The notes: generated by a model from the sequence alone, not told the origin. A stretch of 64,000 nucleotides of DNA from Taibaiella soli (GCF_003236175.1 NZ_QKTW01000022.1:402579-466578), one strand, 5' to 3'; counted from the first letter of the stretch, positions 9,548 through 18,140 are shown. Numbers and translations: made by a program.

Positions 9548-9693
9548 TTTTTTTCGGTTGGGTAGAATCGGATAGGTTTTGTCTCAGAGCTGGTCCAGGT
9601 TTTACTCAGGCAAAATGTGTCTGGCCAATCATTGGGAAAAATTCAGGTGGAACCGCCAGCTCAGCCAGCTGACGGTCACCTATAACCACAAAA

Positions 9694-12555
9694 CTATTTC
9701 TGAATTTTTACTACTTGTTTATCTCCTTTATCGGTGGTGATATTCAGGAAATAAATGCCATTAGCTAAAATGCCAAGCCCTGATACGCGAATGCTGTTTG
9801 CTCCTTGTTTTATAACAGACTGCTGCGTTTTTACGGTACGACTATTCACGTCGGAGATCTGTATTAACGCGTTATCATTTTGCGCCGCTGTATATATCAG
9901 ATCAAATGATTCGACGAATGGTATCGGAGATACTGTAACAGTAGCGGTCGCCCCGCCATTTTCATTATGAAGCACAATCACTTTACTGTATGATTCTTTG
10001 CCATTGTTTTCAGTCATCAGCAATTTATAATAGGCTTTGTCAATAATCTGCAGATTGTGAGTAAATGAAAAATCTTTACGAGATCCATCCTGGTATATTT
10101 TACCCGCACTACTAAAATGCGTACCGTCTGTACTGTACAATACTTCAAACTCAGCACCAGCTTCCGGCTTTGCTACTTCCCAATTGAGTACCGCCTTGAT
10201 TTGTGCGTTAAGACTACCTGAAAAATTGATAAGGTCGATCTCCAGCGGAATTGGTAGACCGCAATTCTTCGGATTTAACTGAGAAGCGGTAGAAAGAAGG
10301 ATACAGTTATTCGCATTGATTGCTACTGTGTACGCGCCGGAATCTGCCATTGTCATTGGTTTGATACTGTACGAGGTATCTGTTGCGCCCGCTATGTTTA
10401 TGTTGTTTTTAGTCCATTGGTAAGACAGTCCCGGATTTTTTGTCACCCAAAGCTTAATAGAATCACCAATACATGGCACATAAGGAGAGGAAGCTGCAAG
10501 AACCGGTTGCACATTGGCGAATACATTTGTGTAAGAAGCACCGGCGCCACATTGGTCTGTCGCAGTAATGATATATTGTGTGTTTACATCCAGGTTGCTG
10601 AATACATTACCGCTCTGTGGACCTGCGGCAATGTTTGCAGGCGTTACGCTACTCTTGTACAAAGTGTAAGCATAAGGCGGAATCCCTCCTTGAGGTAAAG
10701 CAATGACAGTACCCGTAGTAAGATCGTTAGTACATTTTGCAAAAGTTGTTTGACTTAAAGTTAACGGGCCAGGTAAAGTTGCGTTTACCGTTATTATGGT
10801 GGCGCAAACTGTATCCAATGTCAAACGGTTATCTGTCCTATTGTCTGTCTCAAACGCACTAACTGTATAAATATCGGGAGGAAGATTGTCGACCGTTTCA
10901 GAAAATACACCGGCTGAGTTATGTAACCAGGGATTACTTGCAACGAGCGTGCCTGCACTATTGTAGATTTTATAGGCTACGGAACCGTCAACTTTATAAA
11001 AAGAGGTTGTGGCTGTTATTTTGATGGATATGGTATTGGAACCGCAAGCGAACACTGGTTGCGCGGCATAAGTTACAGGAATAAATGGATTGAGTGTAAT
11101 GGTCTGGATGGAAGTAGCGCCACATTGATCAGTCATCCGGATCGTATAAGTGCCTGGTAGAATATTCATGAGCCTGATGTTTGTATTTACAAAACCTCCG
11201 GTGTAATAGAAATCAGGGATCGCCGGCTGACCTGATGGCGTTGATAATACCTGTACAAGGATAGCACTTAGCGGACCATTATAAGAACTGACGCTATAGT
11301 TTATGGTCACTTTATCATTACAGTGAAGCAATCCAGTACCCAAGCTAAAAATTAAAGGGTTTTGCCCTGCAGCCATGTTTAATGTAACCGTATCTGTCAG
11401 GTTTGCACAAGTATTTTGGTACATGATTGTTCTGGAACCACCTTTAGTGACCAGCAAAGTATCGGTGCTTTTATAAGGCAGCCATGTAATGCCGCCATCT
11501 ACACTATACTGATTCCAGATATTACTTGCACCAGACATTCCCTGTCCGGATCCTGTATTGGCTTGGTCTGTTATTGTAACACTGCTGTTCGTAAACGTAC
11601 CAGAGTTGCAGTCATATTGACTGGCGCTATAGCTTTGGTTCAGTGTGTAATTTGGTTGGTTGAAAGTATAGGGCTTCGTCCAGACATTACCACACGGGTC
11701 TTTATAGCCAATGGTGCAAGTAGCAGGATAAACGCTGATTTTGCTTTGTGGTACTGTGTAATCGGCGCCGCTTTGTCCCATGGTTACACTGTCTGTGGTG
11801 CCGTCGGGGAAAACAATCCAGGTGTTTTTGATGGCACTTGATGGTGCCGTATAAGCCATGTTGAAATGAAGTGAAAAATTAGGACATCCGAACTTGTAAG
11901 TGGAGGCTACGAGTGGATTGCCGGGCGTGACAATGGCAGCGGGAATTGTCACTTTACGAGTCACAAAGCCGTTACAGCCATCGTACACACGTAAATAATA
12001 ATCGCCGCTGGCAAGTCCAGTAAATGACCCCGAACCTTGAATGGGCATTACATAGTGAGTTGGTGATGATGGGGCATTCAAAGAGTCTACCAGACAGTAT
12101 TGATAACCGCCATAGCCTTGCGCAGCGGTAGCATTTATGACACCATCATTGCCACAGATTGGTTGTACTGTAGTCGGTGTATTTAATATTGGTGGATTGT
12201 AGGCGCCGGTAATTTGCACAGTTTGTGTGTAATCTGTGCTTATACCCGAAGGCTGGCATACCTGTTGAATATGTAGTATATAGCTGCCGGCATTCAGGCC
12301 CGAAAGTAAAGGACTGCTTTGTATTGGTTTTACAATCATTGTATTTGTGGCGTCGTAGAGTGCAAAACGACAATCCGTTAACGCAATACTGCCGGCTGAT
12401 CCGGTTACGGAATTAACCGACACCGCGCCTGAACCTGCGCAAGTAATGTTTGTGGCTGATACTGTTGCACTGGTTGGCGCAGTGCATTGCGCGTTTGTCT
12501 TGGTAAATATTGCCGCCAACGGAAGCAGCAATAAAAGGTTTTTTTTCATTTTCAC
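9694..12555 (-). CDS. Large secreted T9SS sorting-domain protein with Ig-like module
   Basis: 953 residues. The signal peptide is MKMKKNLLLLLPLAAIF..TNA followed by Gln-Cys; an alternative start is the Met three codons in. The body (about 25-680) consists of repeating beta-rich segments with conserved Cys and phrases such as ..TYTIRMTDQCG.., ..SGDYYLRVYDGCNG.. and ..YIITATDQCGAG, like the SprB/gliding-motility repeat proteins of Bacteroidota. An Ig-like module lies at about 685-760 (SYQWTKNN, DSGAYTV), an FN3-like module at about 770-860 (LNWEVAKPEAGAEFEVLYSTDG) and a T9SS type A sorting domain at the end (SPIPFVESFDLIY, GIYFLNI). It is a surface-exposed structural or adhesive protein by inference; I see no enzymatic motif. 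It converges on the transporter gene, with 146 bases between. Confidence 0.85.
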   Translation of the reverse strand: MKMKKNLLLLLPLAAIFTKTNAQCTAPTSATVSATNITCAGSGAVSVNSVTGSAGSIALTDCRFALYDATNTMIVKPIQSSPLLSGLNAGSYILHIQQVCQPSGISTDYTQTVQITGAYNPPILNTPTTVQPICGNDGVINATAAQGYGGYQYCLVDSLNAPSSPTHYVMPIQGSGSFTGLASGDYYLRVYDGCNGFVTRKVTIPAAIVTPGNPLVASTYKFGCPNFSLHFNMAYTAPSSAIKNTWIVFPDGTTDSVTMGQSGADYTVPQSKISVYPATCTIGYKDPCGNVWTKPYTFNQPNYTLNQSYSASQYDCNSGTFTNSSVTITDQANTGSGQGMSGASNIWNQYSVDGGITWLPYKSTDTLLVTKGGSRTIMYQNTCANLTDTVTLNMAAGQNPLIFSLGTGLLHCNDKVTINYSVSSYNGPLSAILVQVLSTPSGQPAIPDFYYTGGFVNTNIRLMNILPGTYTIRMTDQCGATSIQTITLNPFIPVTYAAQPVFACGSNTISIKITATTSFYKVDGSVAYKIYNSAGTLVASNPWLHNSAGVFSETVDNLPPDIYTVSAFETDNRTDNRLTLDTVCATIITVNATLPGPLTLSQTTFAKCTNDLTTGTVIALPQGGIPPYAYTLYKSSVTPANIAAGPQSGNVFSNLDVNTQYIITATDQCGAGASYTNVFANVQPVLAASSPYVPCIGDSIKLWVTKNPGLSYQWTKNNINIAGATDTSYSIKPMTMADSGAYTVAINANNCILLSTASQLNPKNCGLPIPLEIDLINFSGSLNAQIKAVLNWEVAKPEAGAEFEVLYSTDGTHFSSAGKIYQDGSRKDFSFTHNLQIIDKAYYKLLMTENNGKESYSKVIVLHNENGGATATVTVSPIPFVESFDLIYTAAQNDNALIQISDVNSRTVKTQQSVIKQGANSIRVSGLGILANGIYFLNITTDKGDKQVVKIQK

Positions 12556-12707
12556 TTTTATTAATTGGTTACTTTGAACATAACGATCGGGAAGGAAGGC
12601 ACAATATGAAATATTGGAAGATGTTGAGGTTGACTTGATGCAAGGGGATTCCTGTTTCTAAAGCCCAGTCTTCATTTATCATTCTATTTGCTTCCGATCT
12701 TAGTTGA

Positions 12708-12899
12708 CAAGTACAAAATTATCTGGATACGTGGCGACTGCAGGACATTAAAACATCTCTGAAAGGTCGTAACCAGACACGCTTATTTAGTGAATTGAAA
12801 ACGTAACCGCTTATTCGGGTAGAGCTGGTTCAGCGCTTGTATTGTCTGGATTTAGATTATGTTGAACAGTAGGACAATATTGCTGGGAAACGATATGTT
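12708..12899 (+). pseudogene. Possible remnant of a coding gene (two in-frame stops)
   Basis: One frame reads as convincing protein over 64 codons: QNYLDTWRLQDIKTSLKGR then NQTRLFSELKT, a TAA at 12804-12806, PLIRVELVQRLYCLDLDYVEQ, a TAG at 12870-12872, then DNIAGKRYVII. The amphipathic, protein-like composition on both sides of both stops, in one unbroken frame, suggests a decayed gene. I do not recognise the family. No start or end of the original gene is clear, and chance similarity to protein cannot be excluded. Confidence 0.3.
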
Positions 12900-13366
12900 A
12901 TAATATGCTTCTTGCGAAAACGGAGGACAAAAAAACATCCCTCAAAAAATGAAATTCCAATTGTCGGATGGTTATCATTAGGTAGGTTTCTAATGAATAG
13001 TTTTAATGTCGGAATTTCATTCGGCCTTTTTTATACTTGAAATTGAACAACAGTATTTTTATAGATGTTACAGTGAATGCCCAAACCGCGTTACGAAAAA
13101 CAAGCTAGCTGACGGCCAATCACTCATGTCATCATTTGTGATGTTAAAGAAATAATAAAGAGCTGTGATAGTCCGGATCCACCACAGCAATTGATTCAAT
13201 CGATGGTAGAGTGTCTGTGTTACGTCGGTCAAATCCATATTTAAGAGGAAGCATCAAGGTTATGCGATGATAAATTATCCGTTGCAAATAATCCCTTGAG
13301 CCCACTAAAGCCTTTGCTTATTTCTGTTTGGGGCAGTTCTATATCGTGCGTGTGGTTTGTGAAATG
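12900..13366. other. Gene-free stretch with a nested inverted repeat at 12948-13021
   Basis: No credible ORF. AATGAAATTCC (12948-12958) and GGAATTTCATT (13011-13021) are perfect 11-base complements. Inside them, CATTAG (12976-12981) and CTAATG (12990-12995) form a second stem with an 8-base loop. The right arm is followed on the + strand by CGGCC and a run of six T, as in an intrinsic terminator or the 3' end of a small RNA. From 13030 to 13366 I see nothing I can name. Confidence 0.4.
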
Positions 13367-13594
13367 TCAGATCGTTAACTCAATCATTACATCGCGCACG
13401 CTATGACGATGAAGCCAATTGATAAACGCTTTTACATTCGTGGTTTTGTAGCGCACAAGACGGTTGGTAAACTTTATGGCTATTACAAACTCGCCGGTGG
13501 TCTCGGAGAATAGAAAAGCAGAAAGATCAGAAGGGGAATGGGGAAAGTCTTCAAAATAATCTGGTTCGTGTATGCTGATGTGCTGTCGTTTCAT
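13367..13594 (-). CDS. Small hypothetical protein (75 aa)
   Basis: A 75-residue ORF beginning MKRQHISIHEPDYFEDF and ending HRHSVRDVMIELTI. It is not recognised. No signal peptide or membrane segment; the central part is beta-rich (EFVIAIKFTNRLVRYKT), then an amphipathic helix (VKAFINWLHRH), giving an alpha/beta mini-domain profile. It stands alone on the minus strand in a gene-poor gap. Natural-looking composition and a compact fold pattern make me favour a real gene, but there is no homology evidence. An A-rich leader without a Shine-Dalgarno sequence precedes it, as is usual in this phylum. Confidence 0.5.
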   Translation of the reverse strand: MKRQHISIHEPDYFEDFPHSPSDLSAFLFSETTGEFVIAIKFTNRLVRYKTTNVKAFINWLHRHSVRDVMIELTI

Positions 13595-13717
13595 TTTGTG
13601 TTTTTATAAGAAGTTTATAAAATATTGAGGTATGCCCTATAAATGGGCTTAGCGCTCAACTTGTCGCATAAAAGGTGCAGGATGCCTGTTAAAAGCTGAT
13701 GTTTTTCGGTTAGGGAT

Positions 13718-13765
13718 AAAGAATAGACAAACGTCGGCTATGGTTGTCTATTCTTTGTTTTGTTT
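13718..13765 (+). terminator. Strong orphan rho-independent terminator
   Basis: AAAGAATAGACAA (13718-13730) and TTGTCTATTCTTT (13744-13756) are a perfect 13-bp stem, extendable by a T-G and an A-T pair, with a 13-base loop, followed by GTTTTGTTT. The T-rich tail is on the + side only. No + strand gene lies upstream for more than a kilobase, apart from the remnant at 12708, so it should end a non-coding or antisense transcript. Confidence 0.65.
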
Positions 13766-14072
13766 GAACATGTGTTTTGGTAGAAACGAGCAAGAGGGAT
13801 TTTTAAAAAATATCAAGCTGGTTAGCAATACCCAAACATAGCATCAGTTACCTGGAAAGAAGTTCATAATAATGTCCCATGAAACATCAGACAAAAAAAT
13901 AAGAAGTGGCTATGCTTGATTCGATTTTTTTTGTATAAACGGCTTTCTTTGCCTGGATGACAGTCTGGTAGGACGTTTTGGGAAATGCATGTGTCTTTTC
14001 GGTGTTAAGATTTTGGTCGGGAAAGGAGGGCATTGTTTTGTCCCTTAAAGATTTTCATTAAAGAACATTGGA

Positions 14073-14087
14073 AAACATCAGATGTTT
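14073..14087. promoter_or_regulatory. Near-palindrome AAACATCAGATGTTT (intergenic copy 1)
   Basis: Perfect inverted repeat around a single central base. The same 15-mer core recurs in the window (see 24259-24275 and 40329-40343; exact ACATCWGATGT also at 38524-38534 and 44216-44226). It has the shape of an operator for a dimeric regulator, but no cognate regulator is assigned. Confidence 0.4.
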
Positions 14088-14138
14088 ATGCTGTCACTGG
14101 GAGCAAGCTTTATATGATTAGCAATAATGTAAAAAGTG

Positions 14139-14173
14139 CGAGCTGTTGTCAGCGTGACACTCGACGGTTTTTT
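14139..14173 (+). terminator. Terminator-like hairpin
   Basis: CGAG (14139-14142) pairs with CTCG (14160-14163), and TGTCA (14147-14151) pairs with TGACA (14155-14159) over a GCG loop, with a 4-base bulge on the 5' side. CGACGG and six T residues follow. Weaker than the neighbouring 13718 structure. Confidence 0.4.
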
Positions 14174-14189
14174 GGGGATATTTTAATGT

Positions 14190-14220
14190 TTGCTTGTTGT
14201 GATATGTCTAGATAATTTCG
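14190..14220 (+). promoter_or_regulatory. Possible Bacteroidota-type promoter upstream of the candidate RNA
   Basis: TTG at 14190-14192, 20 bases, then TAATTTCG at 14213-14220, which matches TAnnTTTG at all but one specified position. A start site about 7 bases on would fall at roughly 14227, just before the closing stem of the RNA candidate. Pattern match only. Confidence 0.35.
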
Positions 14221-14227
14221 TTTCACT

Positions 14228-14347
14228 TATTATACTGAGGTAATAACGATTAACCGAGAAGTACACTATTAAATTAGTCACTCCCTGCTTTTATGATTGA
14301 ATCGTGAAAATCTGGGGCATCCAGAGATTACCTCAGTTTTTCGTTTT
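14228..14347 (+). ncRNA. Candidate structured small RNA or 5' leader
   Basis: ACTGAGGTAAT (14234-14244) and ATTACCTCAGT (14327-14337) are perfect complements 82 bases apart and would close a multi-branched structure. Inside are three hairpins: ACTA/TAGT (about 14265-14278), TATGAT/ATCGTG (about 14292-14306, with G-U pairs) and TCTGG/CCAGA (14311-14325). TTTTCGTTTT follows the closing stem, as in an intrinsic terminator. A promoter-like sequence sits directly upstream and a lipoprotein-like reading frame starts 15-33 bases downstream. It could therefore be a free sRNA or an attenuating leader. It matches no RNA family I can recall. Confidence 0.45.
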
Positions 14348-14361
14348 AAAAAACAGAAACC

Positions 14362-14621
14362 TTGAAGTTAAAACGTCTGATGACGTGTTCCTGTCTCGTG
14401 GCCATTTCGCTCATCGGCTGTAAGAAAGCTCCTGATTCCCAAGTGAAGCCTAAAGTTCGCTTTTAAGTAATATCCCTGATATTGGTTTGTCGACGAATTC
14501 TTACGTTTTCGCTGATATGAGTGTTTTTTTGGATTCTTTCCTATGCTGCATAACCAGCGGTAGCTCCTTGTTTTGCGTCGATGGCCACAGGCAAATCCGG
14601 GGCGACTTAACATTAAATTAA
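14362..14621 (+). pseudogene. Possible frameshifted small lipoprotein gene
   Basis: From TTG at 14362 (or ATG at 14380) the frame reads KLKRLMTCSCLVAISLIGCKK, a textbook lipoprotein signal peptide with lipobox LIGC, and stops at 14464-14466 after 34 codons. The -1 frame is then open to a stop at 14619-14621 and reads SNIPDIGLSTNSYVFADM..SSLFCVDGHRQIRGDLTLN. A single-base change near 14445-14463 would join them into a protein of about 85 residues. Either a decayed gene, a tiny lipoprotein or coincidence; the opposite strand is also open here, which lowers confidence. Confidence 0.3.
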
Positions 14622-14683
14622 TACAGGCGTAACATCGTAGTAACCTTGAGTTAATTCTTTTGCAATCGAATCAGCTATAAGAA

Positions 14684-15916
14684 ATGAAAAGAATTTTAAA
14701 AGGCGTTTGCAAAGCAACTATTGCCATGCTTTGCATCAGCGCGGGGGCTATGACTGCCCGTGCACAAAGCTCCCCAGACACAGCCAGCAAAAAAGCATTC
14801 CTTCCTAAAGGGCAACTCTGGGGTTACGCATTTGGTGACTACGCGTTTAAGGCGCACGCAGATACTGTAGGCGGCGGTCGAGGCGGCAGTAACCAATACT
14901 CTAAGGTTCCAAAAGATAATGGCGAGTTCCAATTCCGTCGTATCTACCTGGGTTACAACTATGACATTAGCCAGAAATTCTCTACAGAATTCCTCCTGGC
15001 ATACGAAGATAACAATAGTGCACCAAACTTACCTGCTGCAGGCGATCTGCTGTCTGACGGCAAGGGTAGTCTCTATATCAAATTGGCTAACTTACGTTGG
15101 AAAGGCATCTTTAAAGGAACCGACCTCGTAATCGGTCAGGCTGCCACTCCGGCGTTCCCAATGAGTACGGAAGCAGTATGGGGTTACCGTTCTATTGAAA
15201 GAACAATTACCGATATCCGTCGTACACCTTCATTTGATCTTGGTGTAAGTCTGCAGGGTAGATATCCGGTAGGTAAAAATGAATATGGTTACAACCTCAT
15301 GATTGGTGATGGTAATGGTGCCAAACCTGAAAATGATGGCTTCAAATCTTTCTACGGTGATGTGTTCGGTAAATTCCTCGACAAGAAGTTGATGGTTGAT
15401 TTTTACGCAGACTATACCCGCATGAACTGGTCTCCGGGATTTCACCACGATCGTAATATGCTGAAAGCTGCGGTAACTTATTCAGTTCCTAGGTTTACTG
15501 TTGGTGTGGAAGCATTCTACAATCGTCTGATGGGTGATAACGTTGCTGCCCATATCGCTGATGCCGGAAAAGACACGCTTACAACCAAAGCATCTGGTCT
15601 CTCTGTTTTTGTACGCGGTAAGATCTATAAGGATATGTTCAGCTTCTTCGCTCGTTTCGATGCTTACAATCCGGCAGGCAATATTGACAACAGTAAGTAC
15701 AAATCATATACTCCGTTAACGGCTCAGTACGATCCGAATACCAAAGAGCAGTTCGTTACAGCTGGTATTGATTTTACGCCGCACAAGAATGTGCACATCA
15801 TGCCGAATATCTGGTATAACGCCTATAAAAACGCAGGCCCTAAAGATTACGGTGCTGCAAACAACGATTACGACCTGGTATACCGCGTCACTTTCTATTA
15901 CATCTTCGGCAAATAA
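14684..15916 (+). CDS. Outer-membrane porin, phosphate-selective (OprO/OprP-like) type
   Basis: 410 residues. The signal peptide is about 1-27 (TARAQ). The mature protein alternates amphipathic beta-strands ending in aromatic residues, with motifs such as FQFRRIYLGYNYDISQKFSTEFLLAYED, typical of 16-18-stranded Bacteroidota porins in the phosphate-selective porin / carbohydrate-selective group; the last strand ends VYRVTFYYIFGK. It lies 45 bases upstream of pstS on the same strand, so it probably delivers phosphate to the periplasmic binding protein and shares regulation with the Pst system. Selectivity is inferred from context. No clear Pho box was found upstream. Confidence 0.82.
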   Translation: MKRILKGVCKATIAMLCISAGAMTARAQSSPDTASKKAFLPKGQLWGYAFGDYAFKAHADTVGGGRGGSNQYSKVPKDNGEFQFRRIYLGYNYDISQKFSTEFLLAYEDNNSAPNLPAAGDLLSDGKGSLYIKLANLRWKGIFKGTDLVIGQAATPAFPMSTEAVWGYRSIERTITDIRRTPSFDLGVSLQGRYPVGKNEYGYNLMIGDGNGAKPENDGFKSFYGDVFGKFLDKKLMVDFYADYTRMNWSPGFHHDRNMLKAAVTYSVPRFTVGVEAFYNRLMGDNVAAHIADAGKDTLTTKASGLSVFVRGKIYKDMFSFFARFDAYNPAGNIDNSKYKSYTPLTAQYDPNTKEQFVTAGIDFTPHKNVHIMPNIWYNAYKNAGPKDYGAANNDYDLVYRVTFYYIFGK

Positions 15917-15961
15917 AAGCGCCCAACTATCTCATAATAACTAAAACATAAAAAAACAGTA

Positions 15962-17068
15962 ATGAAATCCTTTAAGCGTTTAACTATTGCAAGCCTGGCA
16001 CTGGCAATCTCCACGTCTCTGATGTTCAGCAGCTGCGGTAACTCAGGTAGCGATGCTACAGGTGATGATTCCAAAACTGCAGATAATTCAATTATTGGTG
16101 CAGGTAGTACTTTCGACAATCCGCTGTTTACAAAACAGTTTGCCGAATATGAAAAAACCAACGGTTTAAAAGTAAACTACCAGTCTATTGGTTCAGGTGG
16201 CGGCATTCAGCAATTGACTAACAAAACAGTTGATTTTGGTGCATCTGACGCTCCGTTGAATGACGAACAAACACAGAAAATGGGCGTTGCTGCATTGCAC
16301 ATTCCGGTTACAGCCGGCGCAGTAGTAGTGAGCTACAACCTGCCTGAAGTAAAAGATACTTTGAAATTCAATCCTGAAGTACTGGCAAACATCTTCATGG
16401 GCAATATCAAAAAATGGAACGATGCAAAAATTGCTGCGTTGAACCCAGGTGTAACATTGCCTGCAACTGACATCGTTATTGCGCACCGTTCAGATGGTAG
16501 TGGTACAACTAATATCTTCACTACTTATCTGTCAAAAGTTAGTCCTGAATGGGAAAGCAAAGTAGGTAAAGGTTCTTCTATCAACTGGCCTGTAGGTCTG
16601 GGCGGAAAAGGTAACGAAGGTGTTGCCGGTCTGATCAAGCAAACGCCTGGTACTATTGGTTACATTGAGCTGTCTTACGCTTTGCAGAACAATATGTCAT
16701 TCGCTAAAATGCAAAACAAAGCGGGCAACTTCATCACACCAAGCATTGCATCTGTAACAGCTGCTGCTAATATCACACTGCCTGCTGATGCAAAAGTTTC
16801 TCTGACTAATACTGAAGCTGCTGATGGTTATCCAATCTCTGGTTTGTCTTGGGTGCTGATCTACAAAGAGCAGAAATATGACAACCGTACGAAAGAAAAA
16901 GCAACTGCGATGGTAAAACTGATCTGGTGGCAGGTTCACGAAGGTCAGCAATACAGCGAAGCACTGCATTATGCACCACTTTCTCAGAATGCTGTTGCTA
17001 CTGCAGAAGCTATCCTGAAAACAGCAACTTACGACGGTCAACCAATCCTGCAATCGCAAGCGCAGTAA
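15962..17068 (+). CDS. pstS: Phosphate ABC transporter substrate-binding lipoprotein PstS
   Basis: 368 residues. Lipoprotein signal with the lipobox ending at C25 (MFSSCGNSG), so it is anchored to the inner membrane facing the periplasm. The phosphate-binding fold shows its signature loops: IIGAGSTFDNPLF (phosphate-binding Ser/Thr near 50), YQSIGSGGGIQQL, VDFGASDAPL, IAHRSDGSGTTNIF and VGKGNEGVAG. These match PstS of the high-affinity Pi transporter. It is the first Pst gene, 12 bases ahead of pstC. The order porin-pstS-pstC-pstA-pstB-phoU is canonical for phosphate-starvation operons; expression is usually controlled by PhoBR, which is not encoded in this window. Confidence 0.97.
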   Translation: MKSFKRLTIASLALAISTSLMFSSCGNSGSDATGDDSKTADNSIIGAGSTFDNPLFTKQFAEYEKTNGLKVNYQSIGSGGGIQQLTNKTVDFGASDAPLNDEQTQKMGVAALHIPVTAGAVVVSYNLPEVKDTLKFNPEVLANIFMGNIKKWNDAKIAALNPGVTLPATDIVIAHRSDGSGTTNIFTTYLSKVSPEWESKVGKGSSINWPVGLGGKGNEGVAGLIKQTPGTIGYIELSYALQNNMSFAKMQNKAGNFITPSIASVTAAANITLPADAKVSLTNTEAADGYPISGLSWVLIYKEQKYDNRTKEKATAMVKLIWWQVHEGQQYSEALHYAPLSQNAVATAEAILKTATYDGQPILQSQAQ

Positions 17069-17080
17069 TCAACAACAATC

Positions 17081-18064
17081 ATGATTCAAGCAACTAATAA
17101 TAACAGTACCATTACCCGCACGGAATCTGTGCGGGTAATCCCTGCAAATGATGCACCTGTCAATATTGACAGCAAGCGTGCCAAAAGAACTTTCAGCCAC
17201 ATCAGGGGAGAGAATACTTTTAAACGCACGCTGGTAATAACGGCGATAGCCATGGTGGTATTGGTGGTGGGAATCATGCTTACGTTGGTCGTTCAGTCGG
17301 TGCCATCTATCAAGGCTTTGGGACTTAGTTATCTCTGGGGCAAAACCTGGGATCCCGTTTCTAACACATACGGTGCGTTTCCTTTCTTGTTAGGCACACT
17401 GCTTACTTCTTTTCTGGCGTTGATCATCTCCGTTCCTTTTTCTTTTGCCATTGCAATCTTTTTGGGAGAATATTATCCTAAAGGCTGGTTTTCTAATTTA
17501 TTAAAGAACACTGTAGAACTCATTGCCGCGATTCCTTCCGTTATCTATGGTTTTTGGGGTTTGTTTGTCTTTGTGCCACTGGTTCGCAGCTTCGAAACAA
17601 AATTAGGAATCACACCATACGGTGTTGGTATTTTCAGCGCGTCGGTAATTCTAGCCATAATGATCATTCCTTATGCTGCCTCTATGGGCCGCGAAATGAT
17701 GCGCATGGTTCCTTCACATCTCAAAGAAGGCGCTTACGCTCTTGGAGCCACCCGTTCTGAAGTGATCCGGAACGTAATGATCCCTTACACCCGTTCGGGA
17801 TTGTTTGCTGGTGTATTGCTGTCGCTGGGTCGTGCACTGGGCGAAACAATGGCGGTTACCATGGTGATCGGTAATACCAGTCTGATTCCTAAAAGCATCT
17901 TCGCTCCGGGCAACACAATGGCGAGTGTTATTGCCAACGAGTTTACCGAAGCCGACAGAACCGTTTATGTTTCTGCCCTCATTGAATTAGGACTTGTGTT
18001 GTTTTTGGTTACCGTGGTGATCAATGTTATCGGCAAAAGAATCATTAAACGCTTTAGTAATTAG
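17081..18064 (+). CDS. pstC: Phosphate ABC transporter permease PstC
   Basis: 327 residues, with a hydrophilic N-terminal extension (about 1-45) followed by six predicted membrane helices. The binding-protein-dependent permease EAA loop is visible as LKEGAYALGATRSEVIRNVMIP around 220-240, followed by LGRALGETMAVTMVIGN, which is PstC-specific. It forms the membrane channel with PstA. It begins 12 bases after pstS and is followed 76 bases later by pstA. Confidence 0.97.
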   Translation: MIQATNNNSTITRTESVRVIPANDAPVNIDSKRAKRTFSHIRGENTFKRTLVITAIAMVVLVVGIMLTLVVQSVPSIKALGLSYLWGKTWDPVSNTYGAFPFLLGTLLTSFLALIISVPFSFAIAIFLGEYYPKGWFSNLLKNTVELIAAIPSVIYGFWGLFVFVPLVRSFETKLGITPYGVGIFSASVILAIMIIPYAASMGREMMRMVPSHLKEGAYALGATRSEVIRNVMIPYTRSGLFAGVLLSLGRALGETMAVTMVIGNTSLIPKSIFAPGNTMASVIANEFTEADRTVYVSALIELGLVLFLVTVVINVIGKRIIKRFSN

Positions 18065-18140
18065 AAAAAAGCTTTGAAACGAAACCCTCCGGTTATCAAA
18101 ACTCATTCTTCGCAACATTTAATTATCAATTTCAACAAAA

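Noticed and set aside
9640-9685. Terminator between the MFS transporter and the T9SS gene
   Set aside because: CCGCCAGCT/AGCTGACGG can pair, but no T-run follows on either strand.
13195-13250. tRNA-like stretch (GGTAGAGTG..GGTCAAATCC)
   Set aside because: No acceptor stem, no anticodon arm and no CCA context; only two tRNA-like words occur.
14033-14215. 60-residue + strand ORF
   Set aside because: Spans an operator-like palindrome and a terminator-like hairpin; composition is not protein-like.
14368-14613. 81-residue minus-strand ORF
   Set aside because: Basic, irregular composition and no start context; it shadows the lipoprotein-like frame on the + strand.
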